The notes: generated from the sequence alone by a model not told the origin. A stretch of DNA of 64,000 nucleotides from Phycisphaerae bacterium (GCA_029858345.1 JAOUFG010000001.1:1-64000), one strand, 5' to 3'; shown: positions 51,625-59,935, numbered from the stretch's first letter. A program made the numbers and translations.

Positions 51625-52437
51625 TCATGCTCGTAAGAGGGTTAGTGCCATTTGAGGCATAGCATTGGCCTGTCCTAACATCGCAACGCCGGCCTGCGAA
51701 AGCACCTGGTTACGCGTCATGGCAGCCATTTCAGTCGCAACATCAACATCCGAAATGCGTGATTCAGCAGCCATCATATTTTCTGCCTGGATATTCAACA
51801 CCTCATTGGTGCTTTCAAGACGGTTCATCATATAACCCAAGCTGGCCCGTGCGCTGTCCTTGAGTTGGATCGCGGTATCGACCAGACCCAGGGCAATCGC
51901 GGCATTTGCCGCCGTACTGACAGTAGCACTGTCAAGACCCAGTGCCGAAGTCTGAACATCAACAGAGTTTACTGTGATGGATGATCCGACGCCAAAGTGA
52001 ACACTAATGTTACCGGAAGCACTGTTGAGCATGTTGACGCTGTTAAAGCTTGACGTCGATGCAATACGATTGATCTCGGCGACCATCTGTGTGAATTCGT
52101 TGTTCATAATGTTTCGCTGCTGATCAGAATAAGACCCCGTCGCGGCCTGTTCGGCCAACTCGGCCAATCGAATCAGGATCGAGTCGATCGACCCCATAGC
52201 ACCTTCCATGGTCTGAAGCATACTGATCGCATCCTGCGCGTTTCGCGAACCCTGCTGTGTCACAGCAACATCCGCCCGCATCAACTCGCGAACGGCCAGA
52301 CCCGCAGCGTCATCCTTGGCGCTGTTAATCCTTAAACCGGAAGATAGCCGCTCTACCGATATAGCTAATGCATCGTAACTTCTCCCGAGATGCCTGGCAG
52401 CATTCTCGGCCATAATGTTGTTCTTAATCGCTAACAT
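51625..52437 (-). CDS. fliC: Flagellin (copy 2)
   Basis: The filament protein has 270 residues, nearly identical in layout to copy 1 and with a few dozen substitutions. D0/D1 segments are RLSSGLRINSAKDDAAGLAV and LGQANAMPQMALTLL. The central part (FNSVNMLNSASGNISVHFG) shows how short the outer domain is. It is first of the tandem flagellin-fliS pairs and has a longer leader with two possible sigma-28 sites. Confidence 0.97.
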   Translation of the reverse strand: MLAIKNNIMAENAARHLGRSYDALAISVERLSSGLRINSAKDDAAGLAVRELMRADVAVTQQGSRNAQDAISMLQTMEGAMGSIDSILIRLAELAEQAATGSYSDQQRNIMNNEFTQMVAEINRIASTSSFNSVNMLNSASGNISVHFGVGSSITVNSVDVQTSALGLDSATVSTAANAAIALGLVDTAIQLKDSARASLGYMMNRLESTNEVLNIQAENMMAAESRISDVDVATEMAAMTRNQVLSQAGVAMLGQANAMPQMALTLLRA

Positions 52438-52464
52438 AATACAGTCTCCTTACCACAATTTACC

Positions 52465-52671
52465 ATGATCCATTTTTTAACCGCTTATTTCGACCTGCTT
52501 TGGCAACCCGATAAAAACGGTGTTTTTCTTATCGGTTCTAACTCCATTATCGGAACACTTCAGGATCTCTTAAGTTATTTATCCGGACGAAGAAAAAAAG
52601 ATGAAAATGCCCGTCTGACGCATCTCATTCAGCTTTTTTATCGGATCCAGAAAAGGACGCATTTAAGGTAA
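52465..52671 (+). CDS. Possible small protein divergent from flagellin 2
   Basis: A 68-codon frame from ATG 52465 has protein-like composition (GVFLIGSNSIIGTLQDLL, then a basic C-terminus). There is no Shine-Dalgarno, and it overlaps both sigma-28-like sites of the flagellin on the other strand. It is more likely chance, but is recorded because the composition is not random-looking. Confidence 0.2.
   Translation: MIHFLTAYFDLLWQPDKNGVFLIGSNSIIGTLQDLLSYLSGRRKKDENARLTHLIQLFYRIQKRTHLR
52547..52573 (-). promoter_or_regulatory. Second sigma-28-like site upstream of flagellin 2
   Basis: The minus strand has TTAA, 15 bp, then TCCGATAA (52547-52554). The -10 part matches 7 of 8 consensus bases and the -35 part is weaker. 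It would give a leader of about 105 nt, the same length as for flagellin 1. Confidence 0.45.
52638..52665 (-). promoter_or_regulatory. Sigma-28-like promoter of flagellin 2
   Basis: The minus strand reads TAAA (52662-52665), 16 bp, then TCCGATAA (52638-52645). This matches the FliA consensus at 11 of 12 positions, with spacing one base longer than ideal. The leader would be about 190 nt. Confidence 0.6.
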
Positions 52672-52723
52672 CTCAAAAAAACACTGTCTGTCGTCCTGAC
52701 AGAACATGTTAATAATATCACTC

Positions 52724-52815
52724 CCAACAAAAAACTGCGCTTGATACGCGGTTATGTAGTTTCACGGCAGCACTTTAGAGTTCAGCCCGCGGAAATTTAT
52801 TACCCCAAAGGGTAT
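52724..52815 (+). repeat. 102-bp repeat, copy 2 (diverged)
   Basis: This matches the 3' part of the 55069-55170 element on the same strand. The ends are best conserved: AAAAAACTGCGCT at the left, and CGCGGAAATTTATTACC to GGGTAT at the right (loop CAAA instead of TAAA). The middle has many changes. Overall identity is about 70 percent by eye. Both hairpins can still form. Confidence 0.7.
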
Positions 52816-52955
52816 AATATGCAGAAAATGAGTGTCCTTAAGGAGGGTGTTGGTCTCTTGCGTTCGAGGTCGCAACTCAGAGATTATGCGATACCGAGAT
52901 TGATAGACACGGGGATTGAATTGAATATCGGACCTGCACAGGCAAGGCGGTTGTT

Positions 52956-53270
52956 TTAGATACCAAACAAAAGAAGGTTTTCCGCCGCGGCTTCAATGGC
53001 TTCAGGTGTATCGAGCCGGCCTTCGGCGATCGCTTGCCTGGCCTGTTGGATCTTTTCAGAACGATCCACCTGATACTGCTCAAGAGAGCGATGAATAACC
53101 GAAGCTAATTCATGACCCAGCTCATTGACAACCGCATCCATAGGAGCGATTTTTCGCTGCTGATTTTCCTGCGACAACTTTGTCGTATAAGCATTTGCTA
53201 AATTGTCCGATGGCTGAATCTGCATCATTGCTTTCTGATAAACAGAATCTATTTCAAACCTCAACATCAT
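52956..53270 (-). CDS. flgM: Anti-sigma-28 factor FlgM (likely)
   Basis: The protein has 104 residues from ATG 53270 (or 103 from 53264, a TTG; another ATG at 53267 is one codon later). The C-terminal end is FlgM-like: DRSEKIQQARQAIAEGRLDTPEAIEAAAENLL matches the sigma-binding helices of that family in pattern. The N-terminal half is helical and unlike E. coli FlgM. It lies 136 bp downstream of fliK on the same strand and would hold FliA inactive until hook completion. The open frame continues upstream to 53339 with Lys/Phe-rich sequence of doubtful translation. Confidence 0.68.
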   Translation of the reverse strand: MMLRFEIDSVYQKAMMQIQPSDNLANAYTTKLSQENQQRKIAPMDAVVNELGHELASVIHRSLEQYQVDRSEKIQQARQAIAEGRLDTPEAIEAAAENLLLFGI

Positions 53271-53406
53271 TCTCGTCTGTTCCTGCCTGTTCTTAAGATA
53301 AAAATCAAAAAAGTTTCTCTTTTTTATAAAATTGAGCAATTTTTCCTAAAGTTTTTATCGTCATCAGCCGATTGATGGGCATTTTTCCATCGTCCTATAA
53401 GATATC

Positions 53407-55038
53407 TCAGATAAACATATTTAAGCCATCCTCAGTAATACCGACATCATATATCCGACTTTCCCGGCCGGAAATATCTTCGAATTGTGACGATCTTGGG
53501 CCGCGTCCAAAAGAGCGGGGATTCCCGAACATCTCGGACTCGGACGAATGCGTCGACGATTCATCACGAAATTGGTCTGCCCCTGAATAATCCGGCCCAT
53601 TGGCGGCCTCGTCCTCTATTATTCCGTCCCGGCCGGGATCCCACCGGACAATTTCAATTCTCCGCACTTGGACGCCGCTGTTTTGCATCGCCGAAATCAG
53701 TTGAGGAAGGGCCTGTTCAACCTCTCGGCGCGTCTGGTTTTTCTGAACTTCAAGAAGTCCAACAACCTCATCCTCTGTCCGGTTAAATGTAATGCGAACG
53801 GTCCCCAAATGTTCGGGGGTCAGTGTCAACTGGATTCGTTGCTGCGGACCGGACACACTGACCGAGCTTAAGTGCTGCAGTATCTGATCAATCGGCTTTG
53901 TTGTTTCCGCCTGTGGAACAACGGCATGAACCCCGGTACGGGCAGGGGCTTCCAATGCGGCAGGAGAGGCGTTTTCTGACGGGTCAGCGCTATGCAGCAT
54001 GGATTGCACATTCCGTATTTCAAACCCTTTCGGAACCCCGTCGTGCTCGCCGGAGACAGGTGCCGCTTCAAGTGGAACCGTTTTGGACTCCTTAATGTCG
54101 TGTGTTTTCTCTTGAGATGGCCCCGCTGCTGTCGGGGTGTCTGATTGCAACTGGAAATCCCGCTGTTGTTCACCTCGAGGGCCCTGAACAGGAACAACAG
54201 CGCCAGGATGAATCGGTTTGTCCCGATTCACCTGATCCGATTGCGGAGTTTCTGACTCCGGGGTGCTGCTAAGCGGTTTTCGCGTCTGCGTCATCGCCTC
54301 CGGTGACGGGGGCTGCTTGCCCTCTGTATCATTATTATCCTGGGCCGCCGCCATATTTTCTGTCGTAGCCGGTTTCGGGATATGGGCCTGTTTTTCATCC
54401 ACAGACACCTCTTTCCCGCCGGTGCTGCTCGCAGAGGCCGATTTTTCCTGACCTTCACTTTTCTGCGATTCCGGTAAAGGAACCGCCGCCCCCTGCGCCT
54501 GAGCAAGCGGCTGGGTGTTCGGCTGACTTTGAGAGGTCTCAGTTTCACCAACGACGCCTGCAATCGAAGCCGGAGGATTGCCCGCTTCGACAACAACACC
54601 CGTAATGGGAGCCGTTTGCGGGCTATCCGCATTTTCCGATGGATTGCTTATTTCGGCGACCGCATATTCAAATACGATCTGTTCATCCGTGTTCTCAAGT
54701 AGATTATTTTCAGAGACGAGAACTGAAGAGTTTGTCTGTTCAGTCAGATTTTCTTCAACCGGTTCCGCCGCATCCGTCTTCTGCTGAGGACACTCATCGA
54801 GCGTTTGTTCGCATTGTCCGTCTATCTTCCGCGACAGAACCTTATCAAAATCGTCGCGCGCCCCTTCTTTTTTCTGGACAGACCGGCTCGGCTTTTCGGC
54901 GATCTCACCGTCTGTCATTAAATCAGCCCGGTTCGGCCGCGATTGACGCATTAAACCCTGAGATTCAAGGTTTCTGCCTGTTTCATGAGCCAAATTAACC
55001 GGCCCTAACATGTGTGCAAGCGAAGTTGCTTCCGGCAT
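53407..55038 (-). CDS. fliK: Flagellar hook-length control protein FliK
   Basis: FliK measures hook length and switches export specificity. The 543-residue product has a long, low-complexity, Gln/Glu/Pro/Thr-rich N-terminal part (to about 370) and a compact C-terminal Flg_hook domain (about 385-470) with QRIQLTLTPEHLGTVRITF and ISAMQNSGVQVRRIEIV. It is preceded by a sigma-54 promoter at 55201. The leader of about 150 nt contains copy 3 of the 102-bp repeat. Confidence 0.93.
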   Translation of the reverse strand: MPEATSLAHMLGPVNLAHETGRNLESQGLMRQSRPNRADLMTDGEIAEKPSRSVQKKEGARDDFDKVLSRKIDGQCEQTLDECPQQKTDAAEPVEENLTEQTNSSVLVSENNLLENTDEQIVFEYAVAEISNPSENADSPQTAPITGVVVEAGNPPASIAGVVGETETSQSQPNTQPLAQAQGAAVPLPESQKSEGQEKSASASSTGGKEVSVDEKQAHIPKPATTENMAAAQDNNDTEGKQPPSPEAMTQTRKPLSSTPESETPQSDQVNRDKPIHPGAVVPVQGPRGEQQRDFQLQSDTPTAAGPSQEKTHDIKESKTVPLEAAPVSGEHDGVPKGFEIRNVQSMLHSADPSENASPAALEAPARTGVHAVVPQAETTKPIDQILQHLSSVSVSGPQQRIQLTLTPEHLGTVRITFNRTEDEVVGLLEVQKNQTRREVEQALPQLISAMQNSGVQVRRIEIVRWDPGRDGIIEDEAANGPDYSGADQFRDESSTHSSESEMFGNPRSFGRGPRSSQFEDISGRESRIYDVGITEDGLNMFI

Positions 55039-55068
55039 ATCCTGTAAACTCCTATATATAATATTTAT

Positions 55069-55170
55069 ATACCAGCTCTACTAAAAAACTGCGCTCCCTG
55101 CGCAGCTATGTCTCTATTTCAAAAGCCTTTAGAGCCGTCCTCGCGGAAATTTATTACCCTAAAGGGTATT
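55069..55170 (+). repeat. 102-bp two-hairpin repeat, copy 3
   Basis: It is 102 bp long and matches copy 1 at 95 of 102 positions without gaps. The first hairpin is CTGCGC-TCCCT-GCGCAG (perfect 6-bp stem) and the second is TACCC-TAAA-GGGTA. It lies in the fliK leader, antisense to the fliK transcript direction. Confidence 0.88.
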
Positions 55171-55200
55171 ATTCTTAATCTATAGTACCCAATTGAATGT

Positions 55201-55216
55201 AGCAAAAAATATGCCA
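55201..55216 (-). promoter_or_regulatory. Sigma-54 promoter of fliK
   Basis: The minus strand reads TGGCATATTTTTTGCT, with GG and GC elements at the correct interval and only one departure (T for C at position 6) from TGGCAC-N5-TTGCT. It is nearly identical to the promoter at 48960. Transcription would start near 55190. Confidence 0.82.
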
Positions 55217-55334
55217 TCCCTGCCCCCGCCTTTTCCACAAAGACTGTAACCTCATATTCATAATATAGTTATAAAATTAGCCGGCATTTTTCAGCCGCTC
55301 GTTCTTTTGGGGAAATCTCACTTTTCATACGTAC

Positions 55335-55346
55335 TTTTCCGGAAAA
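55335..55346. promoter_or_regulatory. Candidate activator site, palindrome TTTTCCGGAAAA
   Basis: This perfect 12-bp palindrome lies 119 bp upstream of the fliK sigma-54 promoter and 197 bp upstream of the flgB one, where an enhancer for an NtrC-type activator is expected. No second copy was found at the 48960 promoter, so support is limited. Confidence 0.3.
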
Positions 55347-55542
55347 AATATCCGTTTGAGGGCTATATTTCGCGGATTTTGAGTAATCCTAATGATTTTT
55401 TAGTTTTTTAGACACCTTTGGAGGGTCTGTCAAAAAAACAAACGTATTGAAAGACTTCTTTATTCTTCACTGTATGCCGCCAAAACCAAAAAAACACTGT
55501 TTTTGAATTAGAAATCCGGTTTACATCGCCATTACACTATTT

Positions 55543-55558
55543 TGGCATAATTCTTGCT
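55543..55558 (+). promoter_or_regulatory. Sigma-54 promoter of the flgB operon
   Basis: The sequence TGGCATAATTCTTGCT matches the sigma-54 consensus with correct GG to GC spacing. Transcription would begin near 55569, 43 nt before the preferred GTG start of flgB. Confidence 0.85.
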
Positions 55559-55593
55559 GTCTTGAGGGAGTGTAGCTTTATCTAATCCGAACA

Positions 55594-55968
55594 ATGATTG
55601 GAGAAATAATCGTGATTCATGATTCGACTGTGATGGACCTTCTGACCGCGGGAATGAGAGCCGAATCCCTGCGGCAGCAGACCATTGCAAATAATATCGC
55701 CAATATCAACACAGACGGTTTTCGCCGGTCGGAAATCGACTTTGAAGAAGTTCTGGCAAAAGCGCTGGACAAACAGGGGCCGTTTGATCCGGACACCCTA
55801 AAACCCGAGATTTTTCAGCCCGAAGACACCCCTATCAACGAATTTGGAAGTGATGTGGGGCTGGATCACGAAGTCGGGGAAATGGCCAAAAACTCCCTGC
55901 GGCACAGGGCCTATATGCTGGTTTTGAAAAAGAAATATCAGCAAATGGACGAGGCCATGAAGTTCTAA
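55594..55968 (+). CDS. flgB: Flagellar basal-body rod protein FlgB
   Basis: FlgB is the proximal rod protein. The product has 124 residues from ATG 55594, or 118 from GTG 55612, which has GGAG 9 nt upstream and is the better start. Conserved segments are LLTAGMRAESLRQQTIANNIANINTDGFRRSEIDFEE near the N-terminus and AYMLVLKKKYQQMDEAMKF at the end. First gene of a long plus-strand operon from a sigma-54 promoter. Confidence 0.94.
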   Translation: MIGEIIVIHDSTVMDLLTAGMRAESLRQQTIANNIANINTDGFRRSEIDFEEVLAKALDKQGPFDPDTLKPEIFQPEDTPINEFGSDVGLDHEVGEMAKNSLRHRAYMLVLKKKYQQMDEAMKF

Positions 55969-55991
55969 ATTTATAGAAAGAACCCAAAACC

Positions 55992-56399
55992 ATGAAAGTT
56001 GACCCTAACTCATTCAGTACGATTGACATCGCGACGTCGGGCCTGCGTGCCTATGACCGTCAGATGAAGTTGATTGGTTCGAATATGGCTAACATTCAAA
56101 CCACTGACGCCGGCAATGGAGAGCCATACCGTCGGCTGATTGCTGAATTTGAGACGAATACCGATGATGGCGGCGGCGTTGACATCAAAGATATTGTCCA
56201 GGACCAAAGCCCGTTTCAGAAAGTATTCAACCCCGGTCATCCTGACGCAGATGAAGACGGCTATGTGTCCATGCCAAATGTAAATTGGGCATCTGAAATG
56301 GTCAATCTGAATGCGGCCAGCCGGGCATATCAGGCCAATGCGGCCATCTTGAGGCGTTATCAGAAAATGGTTGAAAGCAGTTTAGAGTTGTTAAGATAA
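55992..56399 (+). CDS. flgC: Flagellar basal-body rod protein FlgC
   Basis: The rod protein of 135 residues has the N-terminal rod motif SGLRAYDRQMKLIGSNMANIQTT and the C-terminal NLNAASRAYQANAAILRRYQKMVESSLELL typical of axial proteins. The gap to flgB is 23 bp. Length is standard. Confidence 0.95.
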   Translation: MKVDPNSFSTIDIATSGLRAYDRQMKLIGSNMANIQTTDAGNGEPYRRLIAEFETNTDDGGGVDIKDIVQDQSPFQKVFNPGHPDADEDGYVSMPNVNWASEMVNLNAASRAYQANAAILRRYQKMVESSLELLR

Positions 56400-56415
56400 A
56401 GACAGGAAGTCAAAA

Positions 56416-56730
56416 ATGTCCGTACAATTTAATCCCGCTATTGCAAATCTACAACAAACAGAGGCCCTTCGTCCCTCATTGCAAACCGTTCACGCACCAC
56501 AGGGGACGAAGGTTGATTTTGGAAACGCCGTCCAACAGTCCCTTGACAAGGTCAATGAGAAACAGGGACAAGCCAACCAGTCCATCGTCGACCTGCTCAG
56601 CGGCCGACAGCAGGATATTAATTCAGTTGTGGCGGATGTGGCCAAGGCGGACATGAGCTTTAAGATGCTCGTGGGCGTTCGAAATAAACTCGTCGAAGCA
56701 TACAAGGAAACGATGCGGATGCAAATCTGA
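56416..56730 (+). CDS. fliE: Flagellar hook-basal body protein FliE
   Basis: FliE joins the rod to the MS ring. The product has 104 residues. The C-terminal half has VVADVAKADMSFKMLVGVRNKLVEAYKETMRMQI, the family signature. It lies 16 bp after flgC, in the standard flgB-flgC-fliE-fliF order. Confidence 0.95.
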   Translation: MSVQFNPAIANLQQTEALRPSLQTVHAPQGTKVDFGNAVQQSLDKVNEKQGQANQSIVDLLSGRQQDINSVVADVAKADMSFKMLVGVRNKLVEAYKETMRMQI

Positions 56731-56781
56731 TACTTCGGCAGCAATAAGGGTATTGTGACTTAACAGATAGGTGGTATAGCA

Positions 56782-58341
56782 CTGTTTCAGCAGATAAATA
56801 CAATTTGGAATAAGATCGGTCTGGTTCAAAAGGCCTTGCTGGCGGCCATCGTCATCGCATGTGTACTGACCGGAACACTCCTGACCAAGTGGGCTACCCG
56901 GCCGGACATGCGGCTTTTGTTTGGAAATCTGAGCATCGAAGAAAGCGCCAAGATCACCGAAAAGATCAGCGAGAAAGATGTTCCTTATGAAATCCGCGGC
57001 AACGGTTCCAGTATTTACGCCCCCGCCGATCAAATCCATACCTTACGCGCGGCCCTGGCACGCGACGGCCTGATGCCCCGCAGCGGTGAGCCGGGCTATG
57101 AGATTTTTGACAACGAGAAACTCGGCGTCAGTCCGGTGGTTCAGAAAATGAACTATAACCGGGCCATCCAGGGGGAACTGGCCCGCACGATCCAGGTGTT
57201 TGAAGGTGTTGAATTCGCACGCGTCCACATCGTTCGCCCTGAACAGACGATGTTTGTTTCAGAAGGCGAATCGGCGACCGCCTCGGTCATGCTCCGCCTT
57301 AAACCCGGTTACCAACTCAGCGCCGGTACCGTCACCGCGATTTCAAATCTGGTCGCCGGCGCCATTGAAGGCCTTCAGTCCGAACACGTAACCGTCACGG
57401 ACAGCAACGGCCGGATGTTGAGTTCACAAACACCGGACAACGGTTTGGTAGCCGGGGCCAATAATTATAAAGACTACAAATCCAGCGTCGAACAGGAAAT
57501 GACCGGCAACATCTTACGGTCGCTGGAGGCCGTCCTGGGATCTGGCCGGGCAACCGTCATCGCTCAGGCCACGCTTGACATGACCCAGGAAACCGTCGTT
57601 AAAACAACCTACGAAAAAGGGATTCCGGTCGAGGAATCAAGCGAGACAATAAAAAACGTCCAACCTGCTTCAGTGGATGCGGACGGCAATGAAACTCAGC
57701 CGGGCAATACGGAATCAACCGAGACAACAACGACGAGCAATAAAATCCCGGAAACCACAACAACAACCGCCACGGTCCCCGGAAAAGTAACCGCCTGGTC
57801 CGTGGCTGTGATCGTCGATCTGGCCAAAGAAAAAGTCGCTGCAGCCGAGGGTGCAGAGTCCGATGGTCAGGCGGCCGCCGCTGAAGCGGGCCAGCCGGAA
57901 CTGATTATGACAGTGGAGGATGTAAAAGAGATTGTCCGGGTTGCTGTTGGGCCCGATTTGATCGCTGATAACAATCTAAGCGTCAAACATGTGGAGTTTA
58001 ACCGGCCGCAGGCGGTCCTCTTTAACGATGAACCCACCACATTTGAAAAGCTGGCTCCCTTCGCAGAGATTGCACGTCAGTCTTCGATGGGCATTTTTGC
58101 GATTTGCGGATTGCTCGTTTTGAAAATCTTCACCCATGCCGGGAAACAAGCAGCCGTCTCAATCTCGCAAGCAAGCGCCTCCAACTCGCCGCATGCCCTT
58201 TCGCTCTCCGGCAACCCGATGTTGACCGGCAGCAGCAACGAAACCATGGCAACGGTGCGCAACCAGATTAACTACCAGCTGCGTGAAAACCCCGAGCAAA
58301 TCCGCCAACTCTTTTCATCATGGCTTTCAGAGGACGCCTAG
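56782..58341 (+). CDS. fliF: Flagellar MS-ring protein FliF
   Basis: FliF forms the MS ring. Two membrane helices (near the N-terminus, ALLAAIVIACVLTG, and near residue 435) flank the ring-building motifs, with GLMPRSGEPGYEIFDNEKLG and RTIQVFEGVEFARVHIVRPEQ. The first normal start codon in frame is TTG 56836, which would cut into the first membrane helix region. The frame is open from 56764, and the upstream codons read FQQINTIWNKIGLVQKA, a normal FliF N-terminus. AGGTGG at 56769-56774 is 7 nt before CTG 56782, so a CTG start (519 residues) is proposed. The C-terminus has the FliG-binding tail. Confidence 0.9.
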   Translation: MFQQINTIWNKIGLVQKALLAAIVIACVLTGTLLTKWATRPDMRLLFGNLSIEESAKITEKISEKDVPYEIRGNGSSIYAPADQIHTLRAALARDGLMPRSGEPGYEIFDNEKLGVSPVVQKMNYNRAIQGELARTIQVFEGVEFARVHIVRPEQTMFVSEGESATASVMLRLKPGYQLSAGTVTAISNLVAGAIEGLQSEHVTVTDSNGRMLSSQTPDNGLVAGANNYKDYKSSVEQEMTGNILRSLEAVLGSGRATVIAQATLDMTQETVVKTTYEKGIPVEESSETIKNVQPASVDADGNETQPGNTESTETTTTSNKIPETTTTTATVPGKVTAWSVAVIVDLAKEKVAAAEGAESDGQAAAAEAGQPELIMTVEDVKEIVRVAVGPDLIADNNLSVKHVEFNRPQAVLFNDEPTTFEKLAPFAEIARQSSMGIFAICGLLVLKIFTHAGKQAAVSISQASASNSPHALSLSGNPMLTGSSNETMATVRNQINYQLRENPEQIRQLFSSWLSEDA

Positions 58342-58344
58342 CCC

Positions 58345-59361
58345 ATGACGTTAACAGGTATTCAAAAAGCGGCTTTGTTGCTGACGACGCTCGATGCATC
58401 CACCGCAATGGGACTCCTGAAGGGCCAATCGCAGAAAGTCATCCAGAAAATTGCTATGGAACTGTCCCAACTGGACCTCAAAGGGAAGGTGGACGCCGAG
58501 CAGGCTTCTGAGGTTGCGCAACAGTTTTATGTTGAGCTAACCCAACCGAAAAGCGAAGGATTGCATATTAAGCGTTTTGTAAGCTCCCTGCTGCAGGATA
58601 CCGCAGGCAAGGAGAAAGCAACTGAACTGCAAAACAAAATGCAGCAGGCCGTGATCCAGCGTGATCCCTATGTCATCATTTCAGATGCGCCGGCGTTCCA
58701 CCTGGCATCCATCCTCCAGAATGAATCGCCCCAGACGATTGCCATCGTTTTATCGGAAATTCCGCCTAAACTTGGCACAGAGGTGTTGTGTTACTTTGAT
58801 GAGCCGAAAGCCCAGATGGCTGTCTGGCGGATGACTCAATTAACAACCGTTTCCCGGCAAACCGTGATCCGGGTTGGTGAGATGGTTCATAAAAACCTCA
58901 TTGAAATGCAGTCTCAGCAGGTCAGCACGAAACCGAAAGAAGAGACCGCCACCGCAAACCTCAGGCAAATCGCATTAGTTCTTGGCGGCATGAAAAAGGA
59001 AAAACGCGACGCTCTTTTGGAAACGATTGAGGGCAAAGACGATGTGGCTGCCAACATCGTTCGGGCACTGATGGTAACCTGGGAGGATATCCCGAAAATT
59101 GAAGATAAATGTCTGCAGGGAATTCTGCGAAAGATAGAAGTCAAGATCCTGGCCAAGGCACTGCATGGTGCCGATGCGGTCGTCGCCGAGAAGATCTACG
59201 GGAATATCTCCGAACGCATGAAAGAGATGATCGAAGAAGAGGTCTCTCTCATGGGCAGCCCAAGGAAAAAGGACATTGCAGAGGCCCGCGAGGAAGTCGT
59301 CCGTCCGATGCACGAAGCTAACAAAGCCGGGGAATTGCTCTTTATTGAAGAGGAGGATTAA
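58345..59361 (+). CDS. fliG: Flagellar switch protein FliG
   Basis: FliG transmits torque from the stator to the rotor. The 338-residue product has the N-terminal FliF-binding part (MTLTGIQKAALLLTTLD), the middle domain with ESPQTIAIVLSEIPPKLG, and the C-terminal domain (EDIPKIEDKCLQGILRKIEVKILAKALHGAD) that carries the charged torque residues. It begins 3 bp after the fliF stop. Confidence 0.95.
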   Translation: MTLTGIQKAALLLTTLDASTAMGLLKGQSQKVIQKIAMELSQLDLKGKVDAEQASEVAQQFYVELTQPKSEGLHIKRFVSSLLQDTAGKEKATELQNKMQQAVIQRDPYVIISDAPAFHLASILQNESPQTIAIVLSEIPPKLGTEVLCYFDEPKAQMAVWRMTQLTTVSRQTVIRVGEMVHKNLIEMQSQQVSTKPKEETATANLRQIALVLGGMKKEKRDALLETIEGKDDVAANIVRALMVTWEDIPKIEDKCLQGILRKIEVKILAKALHGADAVVAEKIYGNISERMKEMIEEEVSLMGSPRKKDIAEAREEVVRPMHEANKAGELLFIEEED

Positions 59362-59368
59362 AGAGGTT

Positions 59369-59935
59369 ATGGCCGCGATGAGTTTACAACTGAATATGCC
59401 GATTCAATCCGCCCGGATCATCCAAGAAAACACCGAACAGGACACGGACCCGGCAGCCCCCGCGGCAGAGACGCAGACCCGCGACACACAAGAAATGGAT
59501 AGACTGTGCAATATCCTCCAGCAGGCCGCCGAAAAGCTTGAACGATACACCGAAGAACTGCTTCTTTCCCATAAGGAACAGATCGTGCGTCTCAGTATTG
59601 AAATTGCGTCTAAGATTCTCGCCAAAGACAGAAACGAACAAAATTACGATATTGAAAAGATCGTCTTACAAGCATTACAGAAAGTGCCCGCATCCAAACA
59701 GGTTACGATTCGATTGAATCCGAATGACTTAAAAACGATGCAGCAACTGACCGACGCCAACCGGTTCACGACACCCGAAGGCGTTCGCTTTACCGACGAT
59801 GCCTCGGTCGGCACTGCGGAATGTATTATCGAAACAGACCACGGCGTGATCGACTATCTGATTGAAGAACACCTCAAACAGGTCGCTGGCGCCCTTTTAC
59901 AAACAAAAGACACCGTAACGAAAGAAGAGAAATGA
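59369..59935 (+). CDS. fliH: Flagellar assembly protein FliH
   Basis: FliH holds the export ATPase at the gate. The 188-residue product starts at ATG 59369, which has AGAGG just upstream. An earlier frame opening at 59276 overlaps fliG and is excluded. The C-terminal half has LSIEIASKILAKDR, EKIVLQALQKV, and VTIRLNPNDL, as in FliH/HrpE proteins. It overlaps fliI by 4 bp. Confidence 0.88.
   Translation: MAAMSLQLNMPIQSARIIQENTEQDTDPAAPAAETQTRDTQEMDRLCNILQQAAEKLERYTEELLLSHKEQIVRLSIEIASKILAKDRNEQNYDIEKIVLQALQKVPASKQVTIRLNPNDLKTMQQLTDANRFTTPEGVRFTDDASVGTAECIIETDHGVIDYLIEEHLKQVAGALLQTKDTVTKEEK

Larger units (their letters stand above)
52438..52955. other. Region upstream of flagellin 2, 518 bp
   Basis: It contains two sigma-28-like sites on the minus strand, a hairpin made of CCGATAA (52509-52515) and TTATCGG (52529-52535), one copy of the 102-bp repeat (52724-52815), and two short plus-strand open frames of doubtful reality. 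The part from 52816 to 52955 has no recognised feature. Confidence 0.5.
55039..55593. other. Divergent flagellar regulatory region, 555 bp
   Basis: The region separates fliK (minus) from flgB (plus). It contains repeat copy 3, two outward-facing sigma-54 promoters and, between them, the perfect palindrome TTTTCCGGAAAA. No gene is seen. Confidence 0.7.

Noticed and set aside
52741..52959. Plus-strand open frame of 72 codons through repeat copy 2
   Set aside because: No ribosome binding site, and it shares only the repeat-derived AEIYYPKGY with the other copies. The close copies differ mostly by residue-changing substitutions.
59276..59368. N-terminal extension of the fliH frame
   Set aside because: It overlaps the end of fliG out of frame, and ATG 59369 has a good ribosome binding site.
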